A DNA stretch of 64,000 nucleotides from Spirometra erinaceieuropaei (lineage: Eukaryota; Platyhelminthes; Cestoda; Diphyllobothriidea; Diphyllobothriidae): NCBI GenBank assembly GCA_902702965.1, contig CACRXP010000032.1:1130226-1194225 (forward strand), in the 5' to 3' direction. Below, in pieces: positions 32,703 to 45,500 of the stretch. Below the pieces are notes generated by a model, which ran no database searches, was not told the DNA's origin, and saw only the letters and a program-made list of their open reading frames with translations. Both the position numbers and the translations under genes were made by a program. Positions within the stretch are counted from its first letter, which is position 1. Every line of letters begins with the position of its first letter.

Positions 32703-33236
32703 TTAGTTTTTTAGTCGATTAGGGTTCGACAATTCCAGATAAAACTTGGAAGAGCATTCCAGATAGTGGAAGTTTAGGCCATTGTGGATTCTTCTGATCC
32801 AGAGTGGTCGAAGACCGTATTTATGATATAGTTCTAAGTATGAACCCTGGGTGTTATCACTTTTGGACAAAGATCGAGTAAAATGTCTCTGAATGCCTTC
32901 TAGTTTCTTTCGGCCGTCTGAGGGCATTATACCGAAGAAAACTGAGCAATAATCTAAGAAAAGTAAAACATACATTTTGAAAAGTTGTATCCTTAGTGAA
33001 TTTAAGATGACATTTTTACATATGAATCCACATAGGCGAGTGGATTTCGGAGATATTTGTCGGACGTGGGGAGATAACTCAAGGGCATTTGTATAGCTGA
33101 GACCTAAATCTTTTTCCGATGGGGTCTCCGTTATTTCATTATCCTCGAAAATTATGGGCGGAAGTTTTTGTGGGCAAAATATCAGGAGATGACATTTGTC
33201 GGGTGAAAAGGGCATCTGCCATTGATTTCCTTCCAT
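32703..33236 (-). pseudogene. LINE RT C-terminal fragment (LINE A-like)
   Basis: A 177-codon open minus frame encodes only the post-palm part of a LINE RT: FSPDKCHLLIF, EKDLGLSYTNALELSPHV, FKMYVLLFLDYCSVFFG, GRKKLEGIQRHFTR and GLRPLWIRRIHNGL. The order and residues match the same region of LINE A ORF2 (25480-25900), so this is a related family, 5'-truncated. No catalytic residues remain. The uninterrupted frame suggests a fairly recent insertion. Confidence 0.75.
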
Positions 33237-33599
33237 TTGGTTTGAGCTGTGAAGAAAAGTCGTCTCCTTCGGCTAAACCAGAACGAAGAACAAGTACGAA
33301 CCCAAAATCTGCTTTTTTCGCTCTGGTTCACCTAGGTAAAGATAAGGAAGCGTATCCCACAAAACCTAGACTTCTTGGCGGTTTGCAGACTACAAAACAT
33401 TCCGAACTCAGCGGAAGAGTCGGTGCTCCATTTAATCATGAATGTAGCTATCTACCAGAAGGGGATTATTACTGCGGCTTTCAAAGCACCTGTAAATGTT
33501 TGGCTGTGGACGGCCCGCCAACTTCCTTCAGCCGTGAGCTAACTTCACACTTGACCTTTCACTGGCACAGCACTCAAAGAAAACACTGCCATTTAGAAA
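33237..33599. other. Stretch between two LINE fragments, origin unclear
   Basis: A plus-strand frame stays open here (to 33622) but its residues match no LINE motif I can point to. It may be the decayed EN N-terminus of the following LINE. Confidence 0.35.
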
Positions 33600-35090
33600 G
33601 AAACAGAGAGCCAATTGCTTGAACCTAGTTTTACGAAAGACTTCTCTAACACTGACGAAGTGTATCCCAGCGCCCCTCTCGGTAAGAGTGGCCATAATGT
33701 GCTACAGCGGGATTTTTCTTTCTTCTCCCAACGCCAAAAGAGAATAGAAGGCCACCAAAATACATGGAAAGCGTATCTTCATATGTTAAAGAACGAACTG
33801 ATGTCCAGATCGTTAAAGACGACTTCATTTTGTCCGATTCGGAGCTGTTCTCCATTGAAGATGCAAATTATGACTAATTGCCCTGCCTGGTTAACTAGAG
33901 ACCTGAATAGACAGTCAAGGGAGAAAAAGTAAAAGATGGGGAATATTCAGGGAAAATGGGTCACCAGCGCACCTCGGGGAATTCCATTGTCAACGAAATG
34001 GCGTCGATAAATACACCCGTCGAGCAAGGAAGAACTGCGAATCCAGAATTATCCGGCAGGCACAACAAAAGCTCAAGATTTTATCTCACTATATTAACAG
34101 TCGAATAAACAACAAGGACCCCGCCATTGTACTGAAAGATGATGATGGTGTAGAAATCGTTCAAAACGGCAAAGAAGCCGAACACTTGGGACGGTTCATT
34201 ACGTAAGTATTCACTGGGAAATCGGAGTTTCAGAATCAAAATGTCAGCCGGTCCCGTGCTTGGACCCACACTTTCCCGGCATCTGTCGTGCAAATAGAAC
34301 TATAGAATCTCAGAGAAGCAGAATCGCCGGTTCTAGACCCCACGCGGGCCAAACTCTTGAAAGAATTGGCGAACGAACTCCCCAAACTGCTAATGTACAT
34401 CTTCTATTCGACATTTGAATTTGGTAGGCTGCCATCCGACTGCAAGAGAGGAGATTTCTATCTGATACACACGGGTAAAGGTCACACTAGCACAAACAGT
34501 TATCGGCCCGTTAACCTCACCTGCCTTTGTTGTGAAAAAATGGAAGTCATACCGAAAGCAATTACCTTCCTGAAAGCAGCAATTAAGTTCCTGAAAGAGA
34601 ATCACTGGCTCTCAGGGTTCCGGCACAGCTTCAGTTAGAACGGCTCCTGCTTTTCAAGTCTGTTGCTCTCGACCGAGCAGTGGACTCGCGAAATGAACGA
34701 GGATAGTAAGGTCGATGTTACCTACATTGATTTCAAGAAGGCGTTCGACAGCGTCCCACATAAACTACTAATCTACAAACTGTCCGAAATCGGAAGAAGA
34801 GGAAAGCTGCTGACATCGCTGGTAGATTTCCTTACAAGTAGATCACAAACCATGTGTTTTTATACCTCAAAGTCAACTTCTACCCCCGTTCTAAGGGATG
34901 TTACCTAGGGTTTAATCTTCGGGCCCTTACTACTCCTAGTTTGTATAAACCACTGTTTCGACGACCTCAGACGCAGCGCTGTCATGTTTGCTGACGATGT
35001 TGAACTCTAAAGGGCCATCAAGTATGACGCAGACAGGCAGGCGCTTCAAGAGTCTCAAACGACTAAATAGATAGTCATTCCTTGGGCTCC
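33600..35090 (+). mobile_element. CR1-like LINE (family H), decayed
   Basis: Plus-strand ORF2 remnants: EN end with SNTDEVYPSAPLGKSG (33648-33695, the SDH motif changed to SGH), linker at 33700-34210, RT fingers at 34357-34638 (YRPVNLTCLCCEKMEVI), motif A at 34720-34780 (VTYIDFKKAFDSVPHKLL) and motif C at about 34980-35010 (VMFADDVEL followed by a stop). Stops and frame changes separate all parts. The C-terminal region is missing or unrecognisable. Confidence 0.75.
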
Positions 35091-35959
35091 TAGATTTTAA
35101 GGTGCGAAACTGTGCGGCTCTCAGATACTGCACCGGAAGGACCAACAGATAAATAATTAAATAAGCAATTTTATTTAAGACCCTTGGGAGGCCCACCACA
35201 GCAACTAAAATTAAATTTTCAGGCAAATTTTAGAACAAGTAGATAGATTCCGTATAGTATTCAGTTCTAGGCAGTGGAATAAACAGCCACATATAAAAAC
35301 CGTCAGAGAGCAGTAAAAAACTTCCAATGAAAAAGATAAAATTAGTATGAATTTAAGGAGAAAAAACTGCCCCATTGAAAGGGTAAATATACGGGTCGAA
35401 CAGGACTAACCTGCATATGGTATTGTTTAAGGGATTCAAAACGTAAATCTTCCACGCAGAGCTGCCTAAACTGGATGAGGTTATCCGCCTCGGAGTGGCA
35501 AGCTAGAGGAACCTAGACGCGATCGAATACAGTTAGTTTAGAGTCCAGTCGAGGATGGGACATTTAACGCTAGGGTGGTCATCAAAGCATAGAGGGGAGA
35601 AAACGACACTGAGATCCCTTTGCAGACCGAACAAAATATTAGCGAATGGCAGAGGAAGAGGATTCACGCAGTGATCGTCAACAGACAACTTGGAATCGAA
35701 CTGAGGAGTTGACGGCAATATCCGAGAAAATCAAAAATTTGGGGTGAAGGTTCGAAATCACTGTGGTCAGAGTGGAATTCTGATGAGTGTCGGGGATTTG
35801 ACAAACGATGCGGCTTAGAGCGTGCACGTAAACCTTGCCACGGTACTTCCTTGAGAGAATTTGTCGGCAAGAATATCACGTTCATAAACACGATGCATCA
35901 ACAAAAAACCGAAATTTATGACGAGGGATCCTAGGAAGCGAATCAACACACAAAGGAAT
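35091..35959. other. Noncoding stretch, nothing firm
   Basis: No domain-bearing ORF. It lies between a plus-strand and a minus-strand LINE remnant and may be decayed LINE sequence. Confidence 0.35.
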
Positions 35960-36300
35960 GAAATGTGAGCGCGTATGGCAAGTTAGTAACGGCGTCTTAA
36001 ATTTCCGATGGCTCTATCTCAACGTCACAGAGAAAGTTGTCCGGGAAAGATGAGGAAAACAAAAATTTAAACGAGTCAGTATTCAGATAGAGGCGCAGCC
36101 CTCTCTTAAATGTATGTAGATTATCTGATGATCTTATATTTATTGGAAGATAATACCAATGGAATGTATATCTCGGAATGAAAAAAGAGATTGTTAAGAA
36201 GTGGATGAATCGAGAGAAGGTGTAATCAAGGAAGAATTGTGAAGATTGTATGGGCGACTACAAGGGGTAAGGGCTGAAACCTGAGGGAAATTTAAACGGT
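35960..36300 (-). mobile_element. Possible LINE RT C-terminal remnant
   Basis: On the minus strand around 36190-36060 the reading PRYTFHWYYLPINIRSSDN, then TFKRGLRLYLN, resembles the C-terminal tail of LINE A-type ORF2 (IWNKLP, then LFKRTITRFL). No other motif supports it. Confidence 0.35.
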
Positions 36301-36499
36301 ACATTTAAAAGTTTCATTATCTAAAGACAACAAATTGCCTTCGAATTAAAAGATGCGTTCGAAAGTTGCTGTCCAAGCATTTTAACCAATAGTTTGCGCC
36401 ACACCGTAGATCACTTTGTTAAAAAAACATTAAGCGGCATGACTGACACAAGGCAATCTATTATATCTTGCCAAACATGGACATTATTGCGATTGTAGT

Positions 36500-37400
36500 G
36501 TCAGTCAGTCAGTCAGTGTATTTGAGGGAAATAGGCTTACGCCTTTGAACTCCCTATTTGTACATAAAAAATCGATAAACAAGCAAAAATGTGAAGAAAT
36601 TACAGCATTAAGTGAATGCATACATTGATTCACATATGTCACTAGTCACATGGTTAAAAAGTCGTTTAGTCCGCTTGTTGCTGCAGCATATATCTGTCAA
36701 GGCGACATTTAAATGTCTCCACAGACTGAGACATAACAACCGTCTCGGGCAGGTTATTCCACGGTTCCACGACACGGTTGGAGAAGAAATATTTTCTCAC
36801 ATTCAGTCTACCCTGTGGCACACGTAGCTTGAAGGGATGTCCCCGAAGTTGAGTTGTGGTGGCGAGTTGGAAAAAGTCATCGCACCGAAGGGCACAATCC
36901 AAGCCGCGCACGATACGGAAAGTTTGTATCATGTCTCCGCGCAACTGCCTATAACTCAGAGGATAGAGATTAAGGTTAGTTAAGCGGATCCCGTATGGTA
37001 GTGCACTTTGACCTCTTACTAATTTTGTGGCTCGCCTTTGCACCCTTTCGAGCAGATCGTAATCCTGGTGCGTCCACGGTCTCCAGGCCTGAATTGCATA
37101 TTCGAGATGGGGCGTTATAAACGTGCCGAAGACTTTGGTGAAGCAGTCTTCATCGAAAACTACGAATGCCCGCTTGATGGCATATAGCATTGACGTTGCG
37201 GCCTTGGCCGCCTTACAGCATTGTGTAGAAGGCTTTAGGCTGTCTGCAACCCAAACTCCGAGATCTTTAAGAGTTTTCCTCAATCGCAGCAATGCGAGCA
37301 GAAGCCACAGATCAGGTTTGACAGGTAGACAGGATTTTCTCTTGATTTTAAGAGGAAATAGGACTCGTTCCAACTGCGCCTCCTGCCATATATGTAGGAG
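36500..37400 (-). mobile_element. CR1-like LINE (family G), 5'-truncated
   Basis: The 3' end carries CTGA tandem repeats (36500-36517, shown as TCAG on plus) after a 3' UTR. The open minus frame 37373-36666 encodes the thumb and C-terminal region: LKDLGVWVADSLKPS, AIKRAFVVFDEDCFTKVFG, PHLEYAIQAWRPW, LLERVQRRATKLVRGQ and PLSYRQLRGDMIQTFRIVRG, ending LDRYMLQQQAD. No palm is present. The body is free of stops, so insertion is fairly recent. Motifs are close to those of families B and D. Confidence 0.88.
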
Positions 37401-37420
37401 TTGGTAATCGAAGACGCCAC

Positions 37421-38920
37421 TTTTAGGTATAAAGATTTGTCTGCAATAAATCTGCCAAGTAAAAGTTCAAATGGCTCAAAATGTTCGGTTTTATCATCTG
37501 AAATTCGCCATTTCCAGCAATGTCTGCGCAAGGAATCATGAATCTAAGGTTATGGTGTTTAGTACAGACGTAAAAAATAAGCAAAGTCATGGGACATGCC
37601 ACGCTAAACTCAGACAACCTGTCTATCTAGTTAACGGCCTGGTTTTTAACATTCCGTTTACCCGAATTTCTGGCTGCCTATTGGACACCGGACTATGTAT
37701 TTCCCAAGACAACATTATTATATAAAGGAGATTCTACTATGAGATATAAAAAATGACAGGGATAGTGGCTTTTGGAGACTACGAAAATAATGCTGTCACA
37801 TCACTGCAAAATATTTATCAAAAAGACGGATAACGTCGGGCACTGGACGAGACTTGCGTTTATTAACTTCAACTCGGCTGTTCGCGAAGTCTTTTGATAT
37901 GTTTCTTAAATCCCACCTATAATATGCAATGCCAGTACTGAGAACCCACTAAGCAGGTGCAGTGGTGAACATCGGAGCCAGTGACGGTTTTACACAAAGA
38001 TCACACCGAAATAGATTGATTCGATCCAGACTATTGCTTTGTCCCGTAAGTAACAAAGAGGTTACCTTGTATTAACATTGAGTATAATCCGGGGACGCGG
38101 CTGTCCCTTAAAACCTGGAGATTTATTTGACTGTATGCATACACCGAAGGCAGTTCGTGGGAGTGAAGCTCCTTCTCGCACGAGGTCATGACCACCTATT
38201 CCTGTATTGTGTTTCAAAGATAATCGGAGTGCTTTATTTTTGGTTTGTGTGGCCCGTCGAAATGAAATGATTAAACACACGCATATTTCCCGAATAGTCA
38301 TGAGAAGACAGATCAAGTCGGACGACATTTACTGTCTATAAGAACGCACAAGCGGTTTAACAAGTCCTGGAAACCATTGTTTCGCAAACAGAGTGCCAGG
38401 CGCTGAGGCCGTCAGCGTCGTCACGAATCGCGTGTGTGCACCTGAGTTGTATACGCATGTAACTAATCAGTAAAGCGTAGAATGTCTATTGCCTCCAATG
38501 TCCTGGCTCACCGGGGCCAAGTCAAAGAACGACCCAAACAGTGCATTGACAGAGGTGTGAAGCAAATGAAAGACGATGCGGTTAAACCGGGGATATTGGG
38601 GGCTGATTGACACAAACCCTTCTTTAGTGGAATACACGGCCTGTGAAGTAAACTTTATTAATATTTTGCATTTCATTTGTACTTTATTACTAGAGACATG
38701 ATGTAAGATGTCCCAGAATATGTTTTCTACTTACGTTCTTCCTTATATTCTCTGTTTCAAAAAGGCTCCACCTGCCCATCAACGGGTAAAAACAAATTCA
38801 TGCAGTTCCCGTCGAAATGTACATCGTAAATAAGGAAAAAACTGTGACCGCAAATGTTTCTACCAAAGTTTTTCCCCACAGTAATCACCTGGGCAAACAA
38901 AATTATGTTTTTAGTGGTAA

Positions 38921-38925
<5 letters not shown>
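37421..38925. other. Noncoding stretch, nothing recognised
   Basis: No ORF with motifs, RNA gene or element boundary found. Confidence 0.4.

Positions 38926-38977
<52 letters not shown>
38926..38977. repeat. TAG/GTA trinucleotide microsatellite
   Basis: About 17 uninterrupted GTA units. It lies just before the 3' end of a decayed LINE E copy. Confidence 0.98.
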
Positions 38978-39019
38978 AAGTAGGGGCAGCAATAGCACAG
39001 TAGTAGAATAGATACAGTA

Positions 39020-40450
39020 ATAGGTACTGCCTTCGCTGGTCCTGATAAAAGTGGCACATGTTAATGTTCAAATAAGCACGTAACTAAATTGTTGTCCGCA
39101 ACATACCCGTTTACAAAATAACGTGTGGCAAAGTGAAATTGCAATTTGAACATCTGCGGTTTTTTGACGGCTACAGTACGAGTCTCAGATGTCCCTTTCT
39201 ACGTCCAGTGAAGATTAAAAATGCAAGTGTATGCATTCCACACAAAATATCGTCAGTTGCGAAGTTTGCGTTAAACGTGGAGGGATGCTGTACATAGGAG
39301 ATGAGATCAAGAAATAATGTTCATGGCTGGTCGCAGATATTCCAGCGTCTAGAGTCGTCGTTTACCAAAGATCAAACGATCCGACTGCCTTTCTCACACA
39401 AATATAGGAAAGAATGTCACTGCGTCACTTGGTAATGAGTTTTACAGCCGAACTAGACGTAAAATACAGCGGGATTTAGTATGATACGTCGTATATAGGG
39501 GAGGTATTGAGAGCCTATAAAAACCATGTTTACAGACATACGCTGAAAGAGGGACGCATATTTCTGTAACCACATGGGTACGTTATATTCTTCTGTGTCA
39601 AATAAGAAGATGGCTACCGGTGAAAATGCTAGTAGGCCTTCATTTAAATGTCTGAACGCTTTCCAGTAGAATATCGAAATTAGGCACTTTGTTCCATTCT
39701 TCAATCGTCCTACGGTGAGGAAACTGGTCTGCACTTCAGATTTGGCGCTTTGCGTCTCCGGTTTGGCTCAGTAGGCTCGGACACTTGTCGTTTGCGCGTG
39801 TTCAAAAAATCGGCCTCCTGAAGTGTTCCTTCTGCTCCTCTGGCGAAGTTGAAGACTATAATCATGAAGTCCCTATATTGGCTATAAAAGAGATCGAAAA
39901 CTTCAGACCTTTCTGGCTGTCATTATTACAACAGGCAATTCTGTCCGCTGACTAGTTTGGTCGCATTTTGCTGTACGTTCTCCAGAAGAGGATAGTCTTG
40001 CTTTATCCACGGCCAGCACCAGTAAACAAAATATTCTAGCAAAGGCTCGATAAACGTTTTAAACAGTCGACCAAAAAAGCTCTTCGTCAAAGCAAACAAA
40101 AGATCTCCTGATCGTTTTCAGGGTACACATGGCCTTAATTACCATCTTCGAGCAGTGGGGCGGAGGTTTTAGAGTGGACCATATCCACAAATAGGTCCGT
40201 TAGCTCGTTTACTGGTCCCAGTTTATGACCTTTGATTAAATATTGGTATTCAAATCTCATCAACGTTCTCTGACTAGCCCATAGTCTGATGGCTTGAGTT
40301 TCGATGAAATGTAGGTTAAAAACCTATTCATCACTCCACTGCTGCAATCGATTTAAGTTTTTACAGGTTCATTGCATTCTCTGACGTTTCCATTCAATAT
40401 CATACCTTCAATTTGTCGCCGAACATCCATTTGTCGCAGACCAGGAAATC
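39020..40450 (-). mobile_element. CR1-like LINE (family E), copy 3, heavily decayed
   Basis: The 3' UTR part (39060-39420) aligns by eye with 6900-7200 and 51450-51770, including TCGTCGTTTACCAAAGATCA at 39355. Further up, RT C-terminal traces read on the minus strand (for example around 39950-40100). No frame is usable. Confidence 0.6.
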
Positions 40451-41099
40451 AGTTGCCAAACTTTACGTAACATTTGTGTTTCAGTGTTCAGATTTATGCC
40501 TTAGGATGTAGTGTAAATGGCAATCAAAACCACAAAGAAAAATATATAAAGGTGAAATTAGCCCTAAGTGGGGGACGATGCTCTTCATCTGGGAAAAACA
40601 ATGACAGCAAAAAGGAGCAAAGGAAAAACGACACAACGCAAATAATTGTATAGACTCACGAAAAATGAAGCCCTCTCCAGAATTGGTTGTCGCAGAGTGA
40701 ATGTTCTGGGTTAAGTTCAGAAGATCCCAAGACGCAGTCAGGTACTGGAATTTCGTTTTTGGATGAATACACGTCCAGTTAGATGTGACCGAAAGAGAAA
40801 AGTTTATTGGGTCGACTGACTAGAAGCGATCGAGGCGCATGAGAACAATCAACGAAACAATGACGCCAAGCAGCAGACAGACACAAAAGCACACGTTGTC
40901 TCAAGCCAAAACCAGACCTGTTTATTTTAGCAAATTCAAACAACATTACAGACAGGTTCAGGCGAATCAGCAGGTTTATGATGTAAAATCGAAAACCTCC
41001 GTAAACCTACAGTCCTTTCACGGTTAATCATGTTCCTTATTATTCCTACTTTAATGTCTTGTATAGTGTATATCTTATTTTTAGTTTATTTGGGTCAGT
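40451..41099. other. Noncoding stretch, nothing recognised
   Basis: A 62-codon plus frame (40839-41027) has no motif. No repeat placed. Confidence 0.4.
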
Positions 41100-42200
41100 A
41101 TACAGTTAATAGTAATAGGTAATGCCTTTGGAAACCCTATTGAAAACGGTACATGCAATGTCCAACTCCAAATAAACGTGGTACTAAAATTCCGTCAGTG
41201 ATACATACACTAAACATAATATGTCATTTTAAAAATGCAGGACCGAATCTCGAGAACACTCAGTTGTAGATAATAACGGTAGAATAAAATGACAATCATC
41301 CGCATTAGCGGTAGGCGTATGCAAGGCGTTCGTTTGGCACAACAGAGCTATTCTGTCCAGAAAAGCGGTATTTTGCAAGCAAATATACATTTAGTCTTTG
41401 CTTAAATGCCTCCGTGGAATCCGCCGTTATCATGTCCTCAGAAAACCCGTCCGAGGCACCGACAACTCGCTGTAAAAAAGAATATCTGCAAACGTCCAGG
41501 CGTCATCGGGATCCTTTAAGTTTTGGAGAGTTCCCACGCAGGTTTGTTGTTGTGGACAGGGTGAGGAAATTGTCGAGGCTTAGGACACAGTTCCGGCTGC
41601 TCAAAATTGATACGCCTGTATGAGATCTCCTTGGATTTGCCTGTACTCAAGAGGAAATAGCTTAAGCTCATCAAGTCTGCAGTTGTAATTTAACGTCTTG
41701 AGGCCTTTCATACACAGACTATGATCGGCCAGTCACAATGTTCTTTACACAGTTAAATAGGTTTCTTAGCTTCTCCTACCTTGTAAAGTAACCGCTGATG
41801 TGGAACAATATCAAAGGCTTTCTTGAAATCGATGCGAACGATATCGACCCTTGTTCCTTCTTCTAACGAACGGGACCTTTACTCTGTCGCATAGGACATA
41901 TTGGTTAAGTAGGAGTGATTTTGACGAAAGCCATGTTAAGAACTAGCAAAGAAATTCTTTTCCTCAAGGAACTTCATAACGGCTTTTTGACTATTCTCTC
42001 CATGAGTTTGCAACAAATTCAAGTTAGGCTCACGTTAGGTTTTTGTTCGTGTTCAGGCCAAACCTGCGAGGGCAATAAAAAGTTCGTTCCAATCCTGTCC
42101 TTTGCTCGATTTAATGCTCACCTTTATCTTATTAGTTCCTTCTGGACTTCTTTCCATTGGTAAATGGGTTTACTCACTGTCCTAAAGATATTATGACGGT
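41100..42200 (-). mobile_element. CR1-like LINE fragment (family F), decayed
   Basis: Minus-strand traces of RT: around 41850-41770 the reading VDIVRIDFKKAFDIVPHQRL contains motif A with its catalytic Asp, and PLEYRQIQGDLIQ lies near 41650-41610. The 3' region with ATTGAAAACGGTACATGCAA (41129) resembles the 3' UTR of family E. Frames are broken throughout. It ends about 390 nt before the start codon of DNALI1. Confidence 0.65.
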
Positions 42201-42502
42201 ACCCGCCGCTCATCTATATATTTGTTAAACTGCACAAATCCACAAGTGCATTTCGTACGCCAGAGCATTTTATCAAAAAATATCCTGCACGTTGGCCTTC
42301 TGTGATACCGACCTCGACGTTTATAAAAATTGCTAACTTCGAAAACCAGTTCAAAACTAATGAGCTTTTTCATTTTCCAACAAAAGACTCCATGCCGGAC
42401 ATTTTATAATTTTCTTGCCTTAATATTCGTTCAAGTAATCTACGATAACTATATGATATCCCGAAATTTGCGTATAATAATGAGTACTATTTTTCACTAG
42501 GT

Positions 42503-42531
42503 TACTAACACTTCCTTTCGTGAATCTTTAG
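42503..42531 (+). promoter_or_regulatory. 3' splice site upstream of DNALI1 (intron end or spliced-leader acceptor)
   Basis: TACTAAC (42503-42509), a perfect branch-point consensus, is followed by a pyrimidine-rich stretch and TTTAG ending at 42531. This lies 59 nt before the DNALI1 ATG. Flatworms trans-splice a leader onto many mRNAs, so it could be a leader acceptor; otherwise it ends a 5' UTR intron. The motif is seen; its use is inference. Confidence 0.5.
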
Positions 42532-42590
42532 TTGATCTAGGTCATAACTATAACAACACACAACGCGCTCTTATTGAAGGCGCCAAGATA

Positions 42591-45500
42591 ATGATCCCTC
42601 CAAATGTTTCCCTCGTCAAATATGACACGCCTGTGCTTGTGACTAAAAACTACGACAAAAAATCCCCAAATGTATATAATACATAAGGTTTTTATAATTT
42701 AGGCTCCACTCCTGAAAAGCACTCCCATGGCTACTGTAGAGGCTGGCCCAGTACCCGGAAGTGGTCAAAAAGGTTGTCCGCCTCCAAATCCGTGCGAATC
42801 TAAGACAGCTCAGCAAACCGACGAAATTTTAAATTCGATTCTTCCCCCGAGGTTTGCTTTTTATCTAGACAGGCAAAGTCTTCAGGGAGTGGTCAGAGAA
42901 CGGTCAGCTTTGGATTCAAAGAGTATCAAGCACGCCAGCAACTCGCCTCGATGTAGTCAATTTGCAGGAGGAACTCGATCGCAGGTTACAACAAAGGCAA
43001 GCGAGGGAAACGGGCATTTGTCCTGTTCGACGTGAACTATATTCTCAGGTAAACGCTGATCAAATATCGCATAAGGTACTTTAGGTGTTCGACGAACTTA
43101 TTCGTCAAGTTACAATAAATTGTGCGGAAAGAGGTCTCCTTCTTCTTAGAGTCCGCGATGAAATACGAATGACAATAGCTGCGTATCAAACCCTTTATGA
43201 ATCAAGTGTTGCTTTTGGCATGCGAAAGGCCCTGCAAGCAGAACAAGGCAAAGCTGATCTAGACAAAAGGGTAAGATTAGTTACTTCATCGGAAATATAA
43301 AAGCCTTTAAGACAAATCTTTTAACTTCGGAAAGTGATGAGGAGAGACACAAATAACGGCCATATCTAAAAGTATGATATGTGAAAAACTTTTCTATTAC
43401 GCCAAAGGCAGCACTCCAGCGTATGTTCACAAACCACCCTACCAGCTCCAGCCCTGCCGACAGGTTGTAACCTGTCAGCTTGGAGGTTTTGCTTTAATCA
43501 CAGAAATGGCCTGCAAAAACCAGCATAATTGATACAGTTCTAAGTTGCCCTATCTCTTGGCTCTCCCATTTAGATATCAAAAGTTACACTCTTACCGAGT
43601 CGGGTGATCCAACAACAAGCCAAATCTTCATTTTCACTACATTTATCAGCAGTAGCAAAAACGGCGTAGCTCCGGTTATGTGCTTATTCTCAAAACCTGC
43701 TCGACAACGATTCAAAATCATAGTTTTCTCGACCAAGATATTGCAGTGGTCTAATCTTTTAAACTTCCTCCACATTTTCTGAGCACGAGGAGGAGGAACT
43801 TGAATCGTGGTTTCTGCATCATCATATCTATATCATCATATCCAGGTTTATTGAGTGTCAGCGGATATACTATAGCATGGTATGTTCTACTATAGTAGGG
43901 ACGAAGCGAAATTCTCCATTGATAGCGAATTTCGCCTTTTCTGTAAACAAGTTGAGAGTATTATTCAAAAGTTCGTCGAAATTGAATCTCGAATTGAAAC
44001 TTGAAAACGTTTTTTATACATTGATGGGGTCTCTCGAGTATAAATATTTAAACTTGTTTCAACCGCACTTATGTAAAGTGCTTTTATTTTGAAACACATT
44101 GTCAATCCTGCTTACCAATATTCTTTTCAATAAACATGGGTGGTTTGTCTTACTATTGGTGCAAAAAACGCAAAAATGCCCTGCATTTACAGCAATATGG
44201 ACATTGATTACATCGTTTGGCCTTAAAAGGACGCTTTAGATCTTGTGTTCAAAAATGTGTAAGCGCCGTCCTTCCAATTTTCTAGATTAATTCACATTCC
44301 CTTTTCCAGGCTAAACAACAGATCTTAGGAATTGTTTGATTTACACATAAATGCGTATTCAGGAGATTCTTACGACCTAAATGGCGCTTTCGCTTTAGCC
44401 TGTGTGATCATAATTTGCGGTATGCGCATGGTTAACTCGGCTGAAATTCCTGTTCTATATTTTGTTCTTGGTTAAAGAGTGGGCCTTGGCATATCCACAA
44501 GCACGCTATCACACCCTTCACTAGACCAGTCTTCCCGCATAATTCGAACATGCTTCATTAGTTGCCCAGTCGAAACAGACCAGCGGATGGAATATCTGGC
44601 ATAGTAGAATCGCGATAGGGTTAAAGAACGGAGCAGTGGTAGCTTTTGCTTAATATTAACAATGTTCATTTAATACTCCGAATGATTGCGATTTGACCGA
44701 ATTTCGGTCTCCGAAAACTCATTGTGTGCGGGACGTATCTCTGGCCGAAACATATGTCGTATGTCAGCACCTGGGTTGTTACCACTCTCCTTCTGGATGA
44801 GTTGATACTGGCAGTGTATGTTCTATAATATCGTGGTAGTTGATCGCGAAATTGCAAATTTCTAAATTTTATGTGAAAATGGACATCACTTAAAACAGTA
44901 AGTTACCATCATAGGTGGCCATGATAAAACCCACCGAAAGCTATGAGAATGCATAGGAATAACATCAGTTAGAAGTCATTGTGGCATCAAAACTTGATAT
45001 ACTAAAAATTGGTTTGACAGTCTTTTCCGGTCTTTCCATGCGAACTTAGGAGTCTTCGATATCCAATTTTAATTGCTAATCGTGTATCTGCTGCGTTTTT
45101 ATGGTCATTATTTGTCCGACCATGTCTGCGAAAGTGACTTACAGAAGTAAAACGATGTTAGTCCTGTAATCTCTCTTATATGTATTTTTCTCCGTTTCAC
45201 TTGTCCACACAGTTTTGCTTTCTTTATGAGATCTATTCTGCAGAAACTCGACAACACCATTCTGCGTGATTGATAGTTATTATGATCACCGTCCCATCAC
45301 CGAATCTTGAGATCAATAGCACTTACAATAACCTACCCTCAGTCGCTCTGATCGCCGATGTCTACAGCGTGCAGCAATTTGGTGTACTGGATTTAATGCT
45401 TGTTGGTTACAGGAGGCACCTGTTGAGGGTCGGTCAGCGTTTTTGAAAGCGCGACAGCCGCACAACAGTCGCTAACTTAATGATAAGATAAGCGAACTTC

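Noticed and set aside
33119..33622. 167-codon plus frame as a gene
   Set aside because: Its first third is antisense to a LINE RT fragment and the rest matches nothing.
38926..38977. CRISPR-like array
   Set aside because: Simple trinucleotide repeat without spacers; the organism is eukaryotic.
38757..39071. Threonine- or serine-run proteins over the microsatellite
   Set aside because: They are only translations of the GTA repeat.
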